Part shown: positions 14,913 to 22,846 of the stretch, piece by piece
How the letters are laid out: every line of letters starts with the position of its first letter
Numbering within the stretch: the stretch's first letter is position 1
DNA from: CAXXOK01 sp035353615
Lineage (GTDB): Bacteria > Bacillota > Clostridia > Christensenellales > Aristaeellaceae
DNA: 24,705 bases
Direction of reading: 5' to 3'
Assembly: GCA_035353615.1 (NCBI GenBank)
Contig: DAOPZY010000042.1
Span: forward strand, 1-24,705
Notes under the pieces: generated by a model
The model's input: only the letters and a program-made list of their open reading frames with translations
Told to the model about the DNA's origin: nothing
Database searches by the model: none
Program-made: the position numbers and the translations under genes

Positions 14913-15623
14913 TCAGGTTCCCAGATAGGCGCTCTTGACCTGATCGTCGTTGAGCAGCTTGCTGGCTTCGCCTTCCATAACAATGTTGCCGGTTTCCAGC
15001 ACATAGGCGCGGTTGGCGATGGATAGCGCCATGTGCGCGTTCTGCTCCACCAGCAGGATGGTGGTGCCCTCCTTGTTGATGTCGCGGATAATGGCGAAAA
15101 TCTCCTCCACCAATATGGGCGAAAGCCCCATGGACGGTTCGTCCATCATCAGCAGGGTCGGGTGCGCCATCAGCGCGCGGCCTGTCGCCAGCATTTGCTG
15201 TTCGCCGCCGGAAAGCGTGCCCGCCATTTGCTTTACGCGTTCCTTCAACCTCGGAAAATGCCCGAACACCATGTCCAAATCCCTTTGCAGCTCGCCTTTG
15301 TCCCTGCGGGTATAGGCCCCCATTTCCAAGTTTTCAAGCACCGTCATCTGGGCAAAAATCCGGCGGCCCTCCGGCACCTGCGAAAGTCCCTTGCCCACCA
15401 GCTTGTACGCATCCTGCCCGGTAATCGGCTGGCCGTTAAAGGCAATGGTGCCGCTTTTGGCTGGGATCAGGCGGCTAATCGCGTGCAAAATGGAGGTTTT
15501 TCCCGCTCCGTTTGCCCCGATCAGGGTGACGATCTCCCCTTTTTCCACGGTAAAGCTCACGTCATGCAGCGCGTGAATCGCGCCGTAATACACGTTCAAT
15601 CCGTTCACATCAAGCATTGCCAT
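14913..15623 (-). CDS. livF: Branched-chain amino-acid type ABC transporter ATPase LivF
   Basis: Second ATP-binding subunit of a LivHMGF-type importer for branched-chain amino acids or related substrates, acting at the inner face of the membrane. The 236-residue protein has Walker A GANGAGKTS, the ABC signature LSGGEQQMLATGRALM, Walker B LLMMDEPSMGLSP and switch histidine region LLVEQNAHMAL. Start at ATG 15623 is chosen because GGAGG lies nine bases upstream; GTG 15632 sits inside that site. It overlaps the end of the LivM-LivG fusion gene by 14 bp, so the two are translationally coupled. It is the last gene of the liv operon. Confidence 0.95.
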   Translation of the reverse strand: MAMLDVNGLNVYYGAIHALHDVSFTVEKGEIVTLIGANGAGKTSILHAISRLIPAKSGTIAFNGQPITGQDAYKLVGKGLSQVPEGRRIFAQMTVLENLEMGAYTRRDKGELQRDLDMVFGHFPRLKERVKQMAGTLSGGEQQMLATGRALMAHPTLLMMDEPSMGLSPILVEEIFAIIRDINKEGTTILLVEQNAHMALSIANRAYVLETGNIVMEGEASKLLNDDQVKSAYLGT

Positions 15624-17460
15624 GGGCTTCACCCTCCTCGCCTTTTTTCACGCCGCCGTCGCTGTGGCCAAGGTATGCCCGGATCACTTCCGGGTTATTG
15701 CGAATCTCGGTAGGCGTGCCCTGCGCGATAATCCGGCCATAGTTCAGCACATAGATACGCTCGCAGATGCCCATTACCAGCTTCATGTCATGCTCAATCA
15801 GCAAGATGGCTACGGAGAAACGGTTGCGGATCAGCCCGATGGTTTCCATCAACTCGCGCGTTTCAATCGGGTTCATGCCGGCGGCAGGTTCGTCCAGCAG
15901 CAGCACCTTGGGGCTGGTCGCCAGCGCGCGGCAGATTTCCAGCTTGCGCTGTTGCCCATAGGGCAGGCCGTCGGCGGGCAGGTCGGCGCTTTCCTCCATG
16001 TTGAAAACGCGCAGCAGTTCCCGGGCGCGCTGTTCAATGCCGCGCTCCTCGCGGGCATATTTCGGCAGGCGGAAAATGCCGCTTGCCGGCGAGTAGTGCA
16101 TGCGCGTGTGGAAGGCGACCTTAATGTTTTCAAGCACCGTCATGCTTTTAAACAGGCGAATATTCTGGAATGTGCGGGCGACGCCGTCCGCGACAATCTC
16201 GTAAGTTTTTTTGCCCACGATCGACTGGCCTAGCAGTTGAATGTCCCCCTCGGTGGGCAGGTATACGCCGGTCAGCATGTTAAACACCGTGGTTTTACCC
16301 GCGCCGTTGGGGCCGATGAGGCCGACGATCTCGTTGTCAAACAGTTGCAGATTTACGCCCTCGGCCGCCTGCAAACCGCCAAAACGGATGCCCAAGTTTC
16401 TGGTTTCCAGCACCGGCGCGCCTTCCTTGACCGCGTAGGTGGGCGAATCCGGCATGGTCACAGGCTTCGGGGTAGCCTTGGATGACGCTGCGCGTTTATA
16501 AAAACCGGTCAGGCGATCCCACACAAAGGTAAGGGAAAACTCCGCCGTGCCCATCAGTCCCTTGGGCCGGAACAGCATCATCAGTATGAGCATGATGCTG
16601 TAAAGCAGCATGCGGTAATCCGCAAACTGACGCAACAGCTCCGGCAGCAGGGTCAGCACCCCGGCCGCGATGATGCTGCCGGTAATGGAGCCCATGCCGC
16701 CCAGCACCACCATAACCAGATATTCAATAGATTTGTTAAAATCAAACGTCGCGGCGGAAATGCGGCCAATCTGATGCGCGTACAGGCCGCCCGCGATGCC
16801 GGCGAAAAACGCCGCGAACGTAAAGGCAAAAATTTTGTACCGCGTAACCGAAATACCGGTGGATTCCGCCGCCACGGCGTTTTCGCGGATGGAGAGAATC
16901 GCGCGGCCGTGGCGCGAGCGCCCCAGCGTAAACATGACCACGATCACCGCCGCCATCACGAAAAACGTAATGGAGAAATTGTTGATGCGCGGGATGCGGC
17001 TGATGCCGGACGCGCCGCCCGTGATTTGCATGTTTTGGATAATCACGCGGATAATCTCGCCAAAGCCAAGCGTGATGATCGCCAGATAGTCCCCTTTCAG
17101 GCGCAGAGCGGGTACGCCGATCAGGAAGCCCATTACGGCGGCCAGTATGCCGCCCGCCAGCAGGGATATGGGCAGGCAGGCCGCCGCGTCCCAGCCCATG
17201 CTGGCCGTCAGCTGCTTGGTGATGATGCCCGCGGTAAACGCGCCTACGCTCATAAAGCCGGCATGGCCAAGCGCCAGTTCGCCCAAAAAGCCGGTGGTGA
17301 GGTTCAGGCTCACCGTCATGATTACATTGATGCCGATCATAATCAGGATGCTTGCGTAATACTTGTTGATGGCGCCCGAGCCAATCAGGGTGGATAGCAC
17401 AAAATACACCAGCAGTGTGGCGGAAAGATTGATGATGTAAGATCTCAGTTTTGATTTCAT
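15610..17460 (-). CDS. livM-livG: LivM-LivG fusion: permease plus ATPase in one chain
   Basis: 616 residues joining two normally separate ABC importer subunits. Residues 1 to about 310 are a LivM permease with many membrane segments and the motif GELALGHAGFMSVGAF. After a hydrophilic linker (about 315-350), a LivG ATPase begins at VLETRNLGIRFGGLQA. Walker A GPNGAGKTT is near residue 382, the signature is LPYGQQRKLEICRAL, and Walker B LLLDEPAAGMN is near 518. The linker shows no stop or frameshift and the frame is continuous, so the fusion appears genuine in this assembly. ATG 17460 has GAGGAA upstream and follows the livH stop by 10 bp. It should pair with LivH and LivF. Substrate specificity cannot be inferred. 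Confidence 0.93.
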   Translation of the reverse strand: MKSKLRSYIINLSATLLVYFVLSTLIGSGAINKYYASILIMIGINVIMTVSLNLTTGFLGELALGHAGFMSVGAFTAGIITKQLTASMGWDAAACLPISLLAGGILAAVMGFLIGVPALRLKGDYLAIITLGFGEIIRVIIQNMQITGGASGISRIPRINNFSITFFVMAAVIVVMFTLGRSRHGRAILSIRENAVAAESTGISVTRYKIFAFTFAAFFAGIAGGLYAHQIGRISAATFDFNKSIEYLVMVVLGGMGSITGSIIAAGVLTLLPELLRQFADYRMLLYSIMLILMMLFRPKGLMGTAEFSLTFVWDRLTGFYKRAASSKATPKPVTMPDSPTYAVKEGAPVLETRNLGIRFGGLQAAEGVNLQLFDNEIVGLIGPNGAGKTTVFNMLTGVYLPTEGDIQLLGQSIVGKKTYEIVADGVARTFQNIRLFKSMTVLENIKVAFHTRMHYSPASGIFRLPKYAREERGIEQRARELLRVFNMEESADLPADGLPYGQQRKLEICRALATSPKVLLLDEPAAGMNPIETRELMETIGLIRNRFSVAILLIEHDMKLVMGICERIYVLNYGRIIAQGTPTEIRNNPEVIRAYLGHSDGGVKKGEEGEAHGNA

Positions 17461-17470
17461 GGCCGCTTCC

Positions 17471-18361
17471 TCACACTTTCTCCCGCTGTACCCGGCCCAG
17501 CATGCCGGAGGGCTTAAACAGCAGCACGATAATCAAAATGCCGTACACCACCGCGTCGCTCAGCTGCGTGGATACGAAGCCTTTGGTCAGGCTCTCGGCA
17601 ACGCCCATAATAAAACCGCCCAGCATCGCGCCCGGCAGGATGCCAATGCCGCCCAACACAGCCGCGATAAACGCTTTGAGGCCCGGCATGGCGCCCATGG
17701 TGGGGGCAACGCTCGGGTAGGCGATGCAGTACAGGAACGCGCCGATGCCCGCCAGCGCGCACCCGATGGCGAACGTGACGGAGATGGTCATGTTCACATT
17801 GATGCCCATCAGCTTCGCCGCGCCGATATCCTCGCTGACGGCGCGCATGGCCTTGCCCGTGCGGCTGGTCATGACAAACAGATTCAGCCCGATCATCAGC
17901 AGCACCGACACCACCACCGTAACCAGAGTCACAAAGCTGATGCTGATGCCGCCCAGCGTAATCGGGGGCACGCTGAACACCGGCGGAAAGGGCCGCGGGT
18001 TAGCGGAAAAGAGCAGTTGCGCGCTGTTTTGCAACAGATAGCTGACGCCGATGGCCGTAATCAGCGAGCAAATACGCGGCGCTTCCCGCAGCGGTTTGTA
18101 GGCGACGCGCTCGATGGCCACGCCGAATACCACGCAGATGAGCATCGAGCCCATCAGCGCCACCGGAAAGGAAACCCCGGCGTTCACCATCAGCAAAACC
18201 GCCGTGTAGGAGCCAACCATCATGATATCGCCATGGGCAAAATTGATCAGCTTCACAATGCCGTACACCATTGTGTAGCCGAGCGCAATCAGCGCGTATA
18301 TCGCGCCTGTGCCCAGGCCGTTGATGAGCTGGTTAAAAAACAGCACCATTGCATCCACCAT
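17471..18361 (-). CDS. livH: Branched-chain amino-acid type ABC transporter permease LivH
   Basis: One of the two membrane subunits of the importer, partnering the LivM half of the fusion protein. About 296 residues and strongly hydrophobic. The family start LINGLGTGAIYALIALGYTM is followed by VYGIVKLINFAHGDIMM and, near the C-terminus, GGIGILPGAMLGGFIMG and LLFKPSGMLG. Start choice: AAGAAGG abuts ATG 18361 and lies 12 bases from ATG 18349, so either is possible. The frame remains open upstream to 18481, but that part is Arg-rich and unlike the family. It lies about 300 bp after livK, separated by a large hairpin, and 10 bp before the fusion gene. Confidence 0.93.
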   Translation of the reverse strand: MVDAMVLFFNQLINGLGTGAIYALIALGYTMVYGIVKLINFAHGDIMMVGSYTAVLLMVNAGVSFPVALMGSMLICVVFGVAIERVAYKPLREAPRICSLITAIGVSYLLQNSAQLLFSANPRPFPPVFSVPPITLGGISISFVTLVTVVVSVLLMIGLNLFVMTSRTGKAMRAVSEDIGAAKLMGINVNMTISVTFAIGCALAGIGAFLYCIAYPSVAPTMGAMPGLKAFIAAVLGGIGILPGAMLGGFIMGVAESLTKGFVSTQLSDAVVYGILIIVLLFKPSGMLGRVQREKV

Positions 18362-18567
18362 CCTTCTTGCATAAACAGGTGCGAGTCTGCCCGCGCGTTT
18401 GCGGGATCGCGCTTTTGGGCGTCGTTTGAGCGGGGCCTTGGCAAAGCGCGCCGGAAAATCGGTCGCGCTAATATGCCGCAACCCGCGCGGGGCTTGCTCA
18501 AAGGCTGTTTTGCCGCCGGCGCGGGGGTTTGTTTCCGCATTCGCTTGCTTCCGGGCCGAAAACGCAG

Positions 18568-18619
18568 TTCAGCCCTTTCCAAAAGGGCGCGCAAAAGCGC
18601 CTTCTTGGAAAGGGCTGAA
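18568..18619 (-). terminator. Large intercistronic hairpin between livK and livH
   Basis: A perfect 15-bp inverted repeat (TTCAGCCCTTTCCAA at 18568-18582 with its complement at 18605-18619) is extended inside by AAGGGCGC/GCGCCTT with one bulge. On the minus transcript it is followed by CTGCGTTTTC. It probably acts as an attenuator or 3'-stabiliser that raises binding-protein expression over the membrane subunits, as known for many ABC operons. Confidence 0.75.
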
Positions 18620-18661
18620 AGAGGGCGGCGGCCAGCCCCGCCCTCTTTCCATGCCGTTTGT

Positions 18662-19798
18662 TTACTGTTGGGGTGCCTGCTGCTTTACAAACACCTGATT
18701 GCCATCGGCGTCAAAGGTTAGGATAAAGGCGCTCTTGATCGGGTCGTTGTGATCGTCAAAGGTGATCGTGCCGGTTACGCCATCGGTGGAGCTTGCCTTG
18801 ATGGCGGCGACAACCGCAGCGGAATCCGTGGAGCCGGCGGTAGCGATCGCGTTGCAGAGCACTTTCGCGGCGTCATAAGCCGTGGCGGAGAAGGAGATGG
18901 AGGGCATTTCGCCATACATGGCCTGATAGCCCGCAAGGTAGGCCTTAACGGTTTCGCTGTCGGCGCTGTTGGAGAAATGGTCGGAGTAGTACATATTGGC
19001 AAGCAGGCTCTTATCGCTGATGGAGCCGGTGATGTTGGAGATACCGTCGCCGCCGGCAAATTTCACGCTCATGCCCAGTTCGTTGGCCTGCGTGAGGATC
19101 AGAGCCGCAACGTCGCCATAGTACGCAAGGAAAACGACTTCCGCGCCGGAATCCTTGATGTTGGTCAGCTGGGTTTTGTAATCCACGTCCTTATCGGCGG
19201 ACGCTTCTTCGGCGACCACTTCCATGCCCTGGGCCTTGGCTTCTTCAAGGAAAGCGTCCTTGAGGCCAACGCTGTATTCGTCGCCGTTCTTATACATCGC
19301 GGCAACCTTGGTGGCCTTCAGCTCCTGAGCGGTGAAGTCCGCCATCACCTTGCCCTGGAACGGATCCAGGAAGCAGGTGCGGAACACGTTGGGGCGGTCG
19401 GTGGTGATATAGTACGCGGTCGCGGAGGCGGTGATCAGCGGGATCCCGTCGGCGGCGGCCAGATCGGCAACCGCGTCCGTGGCGGCCGTGAGCACGGGGC
19501 CAAGGATGGCGACAACGCCGTCATTTTGCACCAGTTTGTTGTAGGCGTTGGCGGACTTGTCGGGCGAGCCTTCGTCGTCCTCCCAGAGCACTTCAACCTG
19601 CTGGCCGTTGATGCCGCCGGCAGCGTTCAGTTCGCTCACATAGAGATCCACGCCGTTTTTCACGCCGACGCCGTACATGGCGGCCGCGCCGGTCAGGCAG
19701 GCAATGCCGCCGATTTTAATGGTATCTTCAGCCATCGCGGGTAGAATAAAGCTGACAGCCATCGCCAGCGTCAGGATGATTGCAACAAGTTTTTTCAT
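18662..19798 (-). CDS. livK: Branched-chain amino-acid type substrate-binding protein LivK
   Basis: Extracytoplasmic receptor of the LivHMGF importer. The 378-residue protein belongs to the Leu/Ile/Val-binding (periplasmic-binding type I) family. Features include IKIGGIACLTGAAAMYG at the mature N-terminus, GVDLYVSELNAAGGINGQQV, and the hinge-region motif GPVLTAATDAVADLA. It starts with a signal peptide (Lys2-Lys3, hydrophobic core, then PAMA-ED) that looks like a signal peptidase I site. No lipobox cysteine is present, although most binding proteins of Gram-positive bacteria are lipoproteins. ATG 19798 has GGGAGG eight bases upstream and its own promoter. It is the first gene of the liv operon. 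Confidence 0.94.
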   Translation of the reverse strand: MKKLVAIILTLAMAVSFILPAMAEDTIKIGGIACLTGAAAMYGVGVKNGVDLYVSELNAAGGINGQQVEVLWEDDEGSPDKSANAYNKLVQNDGVVAILGPVLTAATDAVADLAAADGIPLITASATAYYITTDRPNVFRTCFLDPFQGKVMADFTAQELKATKVAAMYKNGDEYSVGLKDAFLEEAKAQGMEVVAEEASADKDVDYKTQLTNIKDSGAEVVFLAYYGDVAALILTQANELGMSVKFAGGDGISNITGSISDKSLLANMYYSDHFSNSADSETVKAYLAGYQAMYGEMPSISFSATAYDAAKVLCNAIATAGSTDSAAVVAAIKASSTDGVTGTITFDDHNDPIKSAFILTFDADGNQVFVKQQAPQQ

Positions 19799-19866
19799 TC
19801 TGTTTTCCCTCCCTGTGATATTGAATCGTCCGCGTCGGGTTGGCCTTCCCGTAAGACGCATTTTTT

Positions 19867-19895
19867 ATTATAACCTGTGCAAAAACAAGACGCAA
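19867..19895 (-). promoter_or_regulatory. Promoter of the liv operon
   Basis: The minus strand reads TTGCGT (19895-19890), 17 bp, then consensus TATAAT (19872-19867). The -35 box lies inside an inverted repeat GACGC-N7-GCGTC (19889-19905). Two further GCGTC/GACGC half-sites occur at 19832-19836 and 19855-19859 in the untranslated leader. A repressor or activator binding there would fit, but the regulator is unknown. Confidence 0.7.
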
Positions 19896-20079
19896 GCAAA
19901 GCGTCGGCCGATTCCTGTTCTTGCTATGTATTTTTATCGCTTTACCGTGAAAAAGCAACGCTGGCCCTGCACGGATTGCAAAGGCGTTTACCGCTCAGCC
20001 CGCAGATAAGCCGGATTGAGCCCATACGCCGCGCCGAGTTACGCCTTTGGCACGCGTAGCGCTTATGTTGGAATTGTCC

Positions 20080-20155
20080 GCAAGCCCTCCGGCGGGCAAG
20101 GGGCAACGCCAAAACGCCCCAACGGGGCTTCGGCCCTGACCCATTCCGCTGTGGG
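20080..20155 (-). repeat. Degenerate multi-hairpin repeat copy after mnmA
   Basis: On the minus strand this begins CCACAGCGGAATGGGTCAGG, matching the 5' flank (CAGCGAAGATGGGTCAAGG) of the right-array units, about 25 bp after the mnmA stop. GGGC-CGAA-GCCC and GCCC-N6-GGGC hairpins can be drawn. It ends with CGGAGGGCTTGCGG, similar to the copy near 22780. The AGCCC-GCA-GGGCT module is absent. The stretch from 19906 to 20079, between it and the liv promoter, holds no gene that I can support. Confidence 0.5.
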
Positions 20156-20178
20156 ATTTTCGAAAGGCTGGGCGGCGT

Positions 20179-21273
20179 TTACCGCTGCGGCTGGTCGGTT
20201 GCGCTGTCCACCGTCGCGCCGCCCAGGCAAACCTCGCCCTGATACAGCACCACGCTTTGCCCGGGGGTCACGGCGCGCTGCGGTTCATCCGCCGCAAGGT
20301 ACAGGGTATCGCCCCGTACCGTTACGGTAACCGCCTGATCCGGCTGCCGGTAGCGGTATTTCGCCGTGCAGCGGTAAGGCTCGCCCTCGGGCGCGGGGGC
20401 CGCGTCGGCAATCCAAGTCGCCTGCGAAGCCACGGCATACCGCGTAAACAGGCGGGGGCTATCCTCCCCCTGCGCCACCACCAGCACGTTGCGAACCAAG
20501 TCCTTTTCCACCACAAACCAGCTGCGCCCGTCCCCTCCGCCGCCGATGCCCAGACCCTTGCGCTGCCCGAGGGTATAGTACGCAAGGCCGATATGCTCTC
20601 CCACCTTGCGCCCGTCCTCCGTTTGGATATCGCCGGCCTGCAACGGTAAAAATCCCTGCAAAAACTGGCGGAAATTCCGTTCGCCGATAAAGCACACGCC
20701 TGTGGAATCCTTTTTGGCGCTGACCGGCAGGCCGTTTTCCGCGGCAATGCGGCGCACCTCCGCTTTGGTCATGCCGCCCACGGGAAACAGCGCGCGCGCC
20801 AGCTGCGCCTGTTTGAGCATATACAGAAAATAGCTCTGATCCTTATTCGCATCCACCCCGCGCAGCAGGACGGGCCCGTCCGCCCGCGTTTCGCTGCGCA
20901 CAAAGTGCCCGGTAGCCATGCGGGTTGCTCCCAGCTTCATGGCAAATTCCATAAACGCCTTGAACTTGATCTCCCGGTTGCAAAGCACGTCCGGGTTCGG
21001 GGTGCGACCCTTGCGGTATTCGGAAAGAAAGTAGTTGAACACCCGCTCCTGATATTCTTTTTCAAAATTGACGGCATAATAGGGAATGCCGATGGTTTCG
21101 CAAACATCCTGCACGTCCTGCCAGTCGGCGGTGGCGGTGCAAACGCCGTTTTCATCCTTCTCGTTCCAGTTTTTCATGAAAACGCCGATCACATCGTAGC
21201 CCTGCCGCTTCAGCAGCAGCGCCGTCACCGATGAATCCACCCCGCCGGACATGCCCACAACAATCCGTTCCAT
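20179..21273 (-). CDS. mnmA: tRNA-specific 2-thiouridylase MnmA
   Basis: Adds the 2-thio group to wobble uridine 34 of tRNA-Lys, -Glu and -Gln, using ATP and a persulfide relay. The 364-residue protein has the PP-loop SGGVDSS (residues 9-15), catalytic Cys98 in TPNPDVLCNREIKF, and partner Cys194 in STGVCFIGERNF. The C-terminal beta domains include GLAYYTLGQRKGLGIGGGG. ATG 21273 is chosen because GAGG lies seven bases upstream. A TTG at 21279 overlaps the stop of the preceding gene. The gene begins two bases after the HAD-thymidylate kinase fusion ends, so both are almost certainly in one operon. Confidence 0.96.
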   Translation of the reverse strand: MERIVVGMSGGVDSSVTALLLKRQGYDVIGVFMKNWNEKDENGVCTATADWQDVQDVCETIGIPYYAVNFEKEYQERVFNYFLSEYRKGRTPNPDVLCNREIKFKAFMEFAMKLGATRMATGHFVRSETRADGPVLLRGVDANKDQSYFLYMLKQAQLARALFPVGGMTKAEVRRIAAENGLPVSAKKDSTGVCFIGERNFRQFLQGFLPLQAGDIQTEDGRKVGEHIGLAYYTLGQRKGLGIGGGGDGRSWFVVEKDLVRNVLVVAQGEDSPRLFTRYAVASQATWIADAAPAPEGEPYRCTAKYRYRQPDQAVTVTVRGDTLYLAADEPQRAVTPGQSVVLYQGEVCLGGATVDSATDQPQR

Positions 21274-21275
21274 TT

Positions 21276-22568
21276 TCAAGCCTCAATTTCCGGCTCGATC
21301 CGGTTGAGCACCGCGTCCAGCACATCCGCGGCGACCGTATCCACATCCTGTTCGCCGTCGATCACCAAAAAACGCTTCGGATCCTCCCGGATCAGTTTTT
21401 CATAGGCGGCTTGCACGCGCCCGTGGAACGCGGCGCTTTCCACCTCGATGCGGTCCAGCGACGAGGCGCTGTGCCGCCGCGCCAGCGCGCGCTGATGGTC
21501 AATAGCCAAATATACCGTAGCGTCCGGAAGCATCCCGGCCACCGCGGGGGCATTGATCTGGCACACAACATCGGTACCCAGTTCCCGCCCGCCGCCCTGA
21601 TAGGCGATGGAGCTATCCACAAACCGGTCGCAAAGCACCAGATACCCCCGTTCCACCGCCGGGCGGATCACCTGATGCACGTGCTGCGCGCGCGACGCGG
21701 CGTACAGGAGCGCTTCGCAGGCCGCGCACATCTCCATATGGTCGGTGGTGAGGATCGTGTGCCGGATTTCCTCGCTGATTTCACAGCCGCCCGGCTCGCG
21801 CGTGCGCAGGACGCTGAAGCCGAAATCCCGCAGATTTTGCTCCAACCGATCCACCTGCGTGGTTTTGCCGCTGCCATCCAGCCCTTCCACCGAAAGGAAA
21901 AACCCGCGCGGCACGCTTGCGCCCGGGCACAGGTAAGCCCGGAGCGATTCCGTATCCGGCACCACGTGCGTCGCGCCAGCAGCCGTCAGTTCCTCCTCGG
22001 AGCCAAAACCGTAACCCGCTCCAATCGCGTCGATCCCATTGGCCAGCGCGCCTTCCACATCGTAAAACCGGTCGCCTACCATTGCCGCGCGGCGGTAGCT
22101 TTCCGGCAGCGCGCGGCGGATCAGCTCGGGTTTATTGACCAGCTTTTCGTTATCTTCTTCCGTGATAATGCGGTTAAAAAAATGCGTCAGCCCAAAATGG
22201 TTCAAAATCGCCATGGCGGGCCGCACAGGTTTGCTGGTCGCAAGGGCCACGAACACGCCCCCGTCGCGCAGCATTTTCAGGATGCTGCGGATATGCGGGT
22301 ACACGGTGTACAGGTACATTCCCTCACGGTTAAAATAATCCGAATAGTAACCCATCGCCTCGCGCGCCGTGTCCTGCGCAAGGCCGAGGATGCCCGTGAG
22401 CGACGTCATCAGCGGCGGGCCGATGATGGCGCGCAAATCCGCCCCCGCAGGCGCTTCCGCGCCAATTTGGCGCAGCGCGTAAAGCATGGATTGGATAATG
22501 CCCTGATCCGAACAGGTCAGCGTACCGTCCAGATCGAAAACAACCGCGTCATAAGGGAAACTGTACAC
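21276..22568 (-). CDS. tmk: HAD phosphatase-thymidylate kinase fusion
   Basis: 430 residues with two complete domains. Residues 1-215 form a phosphoglycolate-phosphatase-like HAD hydrolase: nucleophile Asp12 and Asp14 (FDLDGTLT), motif II ATSKP (about 110-114), Lys146 (NKPE) and GDRFYD (165-170). Residues 222-430 form a dTMP kinase: P-loop GLDGSGKTT (229-237), TREPGG (256-261), CDRFVDSSIAYQGGG (from 313) and a LID-like RRHSASSLDRIE. The kinase supplies dTDP for DNA synthesis; the HAD substrate is unknown. GTG 22568 has AAGGAG eight bases upstream. No internal ribosome binding site separates the domains by eye. It is followed two bases later by mnmA. The preceding gene on this strand is YaaO-like, matching the yaaO-tmk neighbourhood of Bacillus. 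Confidence 0.93.
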   Translation of the reverse strand: MYSFPYDAVVFDLDGTLTCSDQGIIQSMLYALRQIGAEAPAGADLRAIIGPPLMTSLTGILGLAQDTAREAMGYYSDYFNREGMYLYTVYPHIRSILKMLRDGGVFVALATSKPVRPAMAILNHFGLTHFFNRIITEEDNEKLVNKPELIRRALPESYRRAAMVGDRFYDVEGALANGIDAIGAGYGFGSEEELTAAGATHVVPDTESLRAYLCPGASVPRGFFLSVEGLDGSGKTTQVDRLEQNLRDFGFSVLRTREPGGCEISEEIRHTILTTDHMEMCAACEALLYAASRAQHVHQVIRPAVERGYLVLCDRFVDSSIAYQGGGRELGTDVVCQINAPAVAGMLPDATVYLAIDHQRALARRHSASSLDRIEVESAAFHGRVQAAYEKLIREDPKRFLVIDGEQDVDTVAADVLDAVLNRIEPEIEA

Positions 22569-22728
22569 GTTGCATGCTCCTTTGGTTGGTGGCTGGGTGC
22601 GCCGGCGTTATCCGCCCGCCCCCGAGCCTGCGGGATGCACGGCGCGTTCCGTGCCTGAGGTAGAATCGCCATATGGGTCGGCATCGGGCCGTTACCCTGT
22701 TGAATGGAGTGGATCAGCCGCGCCGCGC

Positions 22729-22846
22729 TGTGCTTTCAGCACACGGGCCGCGCCCTTTGAACGGAGCGCCGCATCAGGCCTCCGGCAGGCAGGGGCTTCG
22801 CCCCCGCGCCCCGCAAGGGCTTTGCCCTTGACCCTTTTTCGCTTCG
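22729..22846 (-). repeat. Divergent multi-hairpin repeat copy after the decarboxylase gene
   Basis: On the minus strand this begins GCGAAAAAGGGTCAAGGGC. It contains CAAGGGC-AAA-GCCCTTG (22830-22814), a GCGGGGGC/GCAGGGGC-type hairpin with loop GAA and one mismatch (22807-22789), a short GCCT/AGGC hairpin, and the CCTGATGCGGCG link. It ends in a perfect TGTGCT-GAA-AGCACA hairpin (22743-22729), again with a 3-nt loop. It lies about 170 bp after the decarboxylase stop. Confidence 0.7.

Noticed and set aside
16000..16012. Proline in the LivG signature (LPYGQQ) as a loss-of-function change
   Set aside because: LivG-type ATPases commonly deviate at this position (for example LAYGQQ in E. coli), so it is not evidence of a defect.
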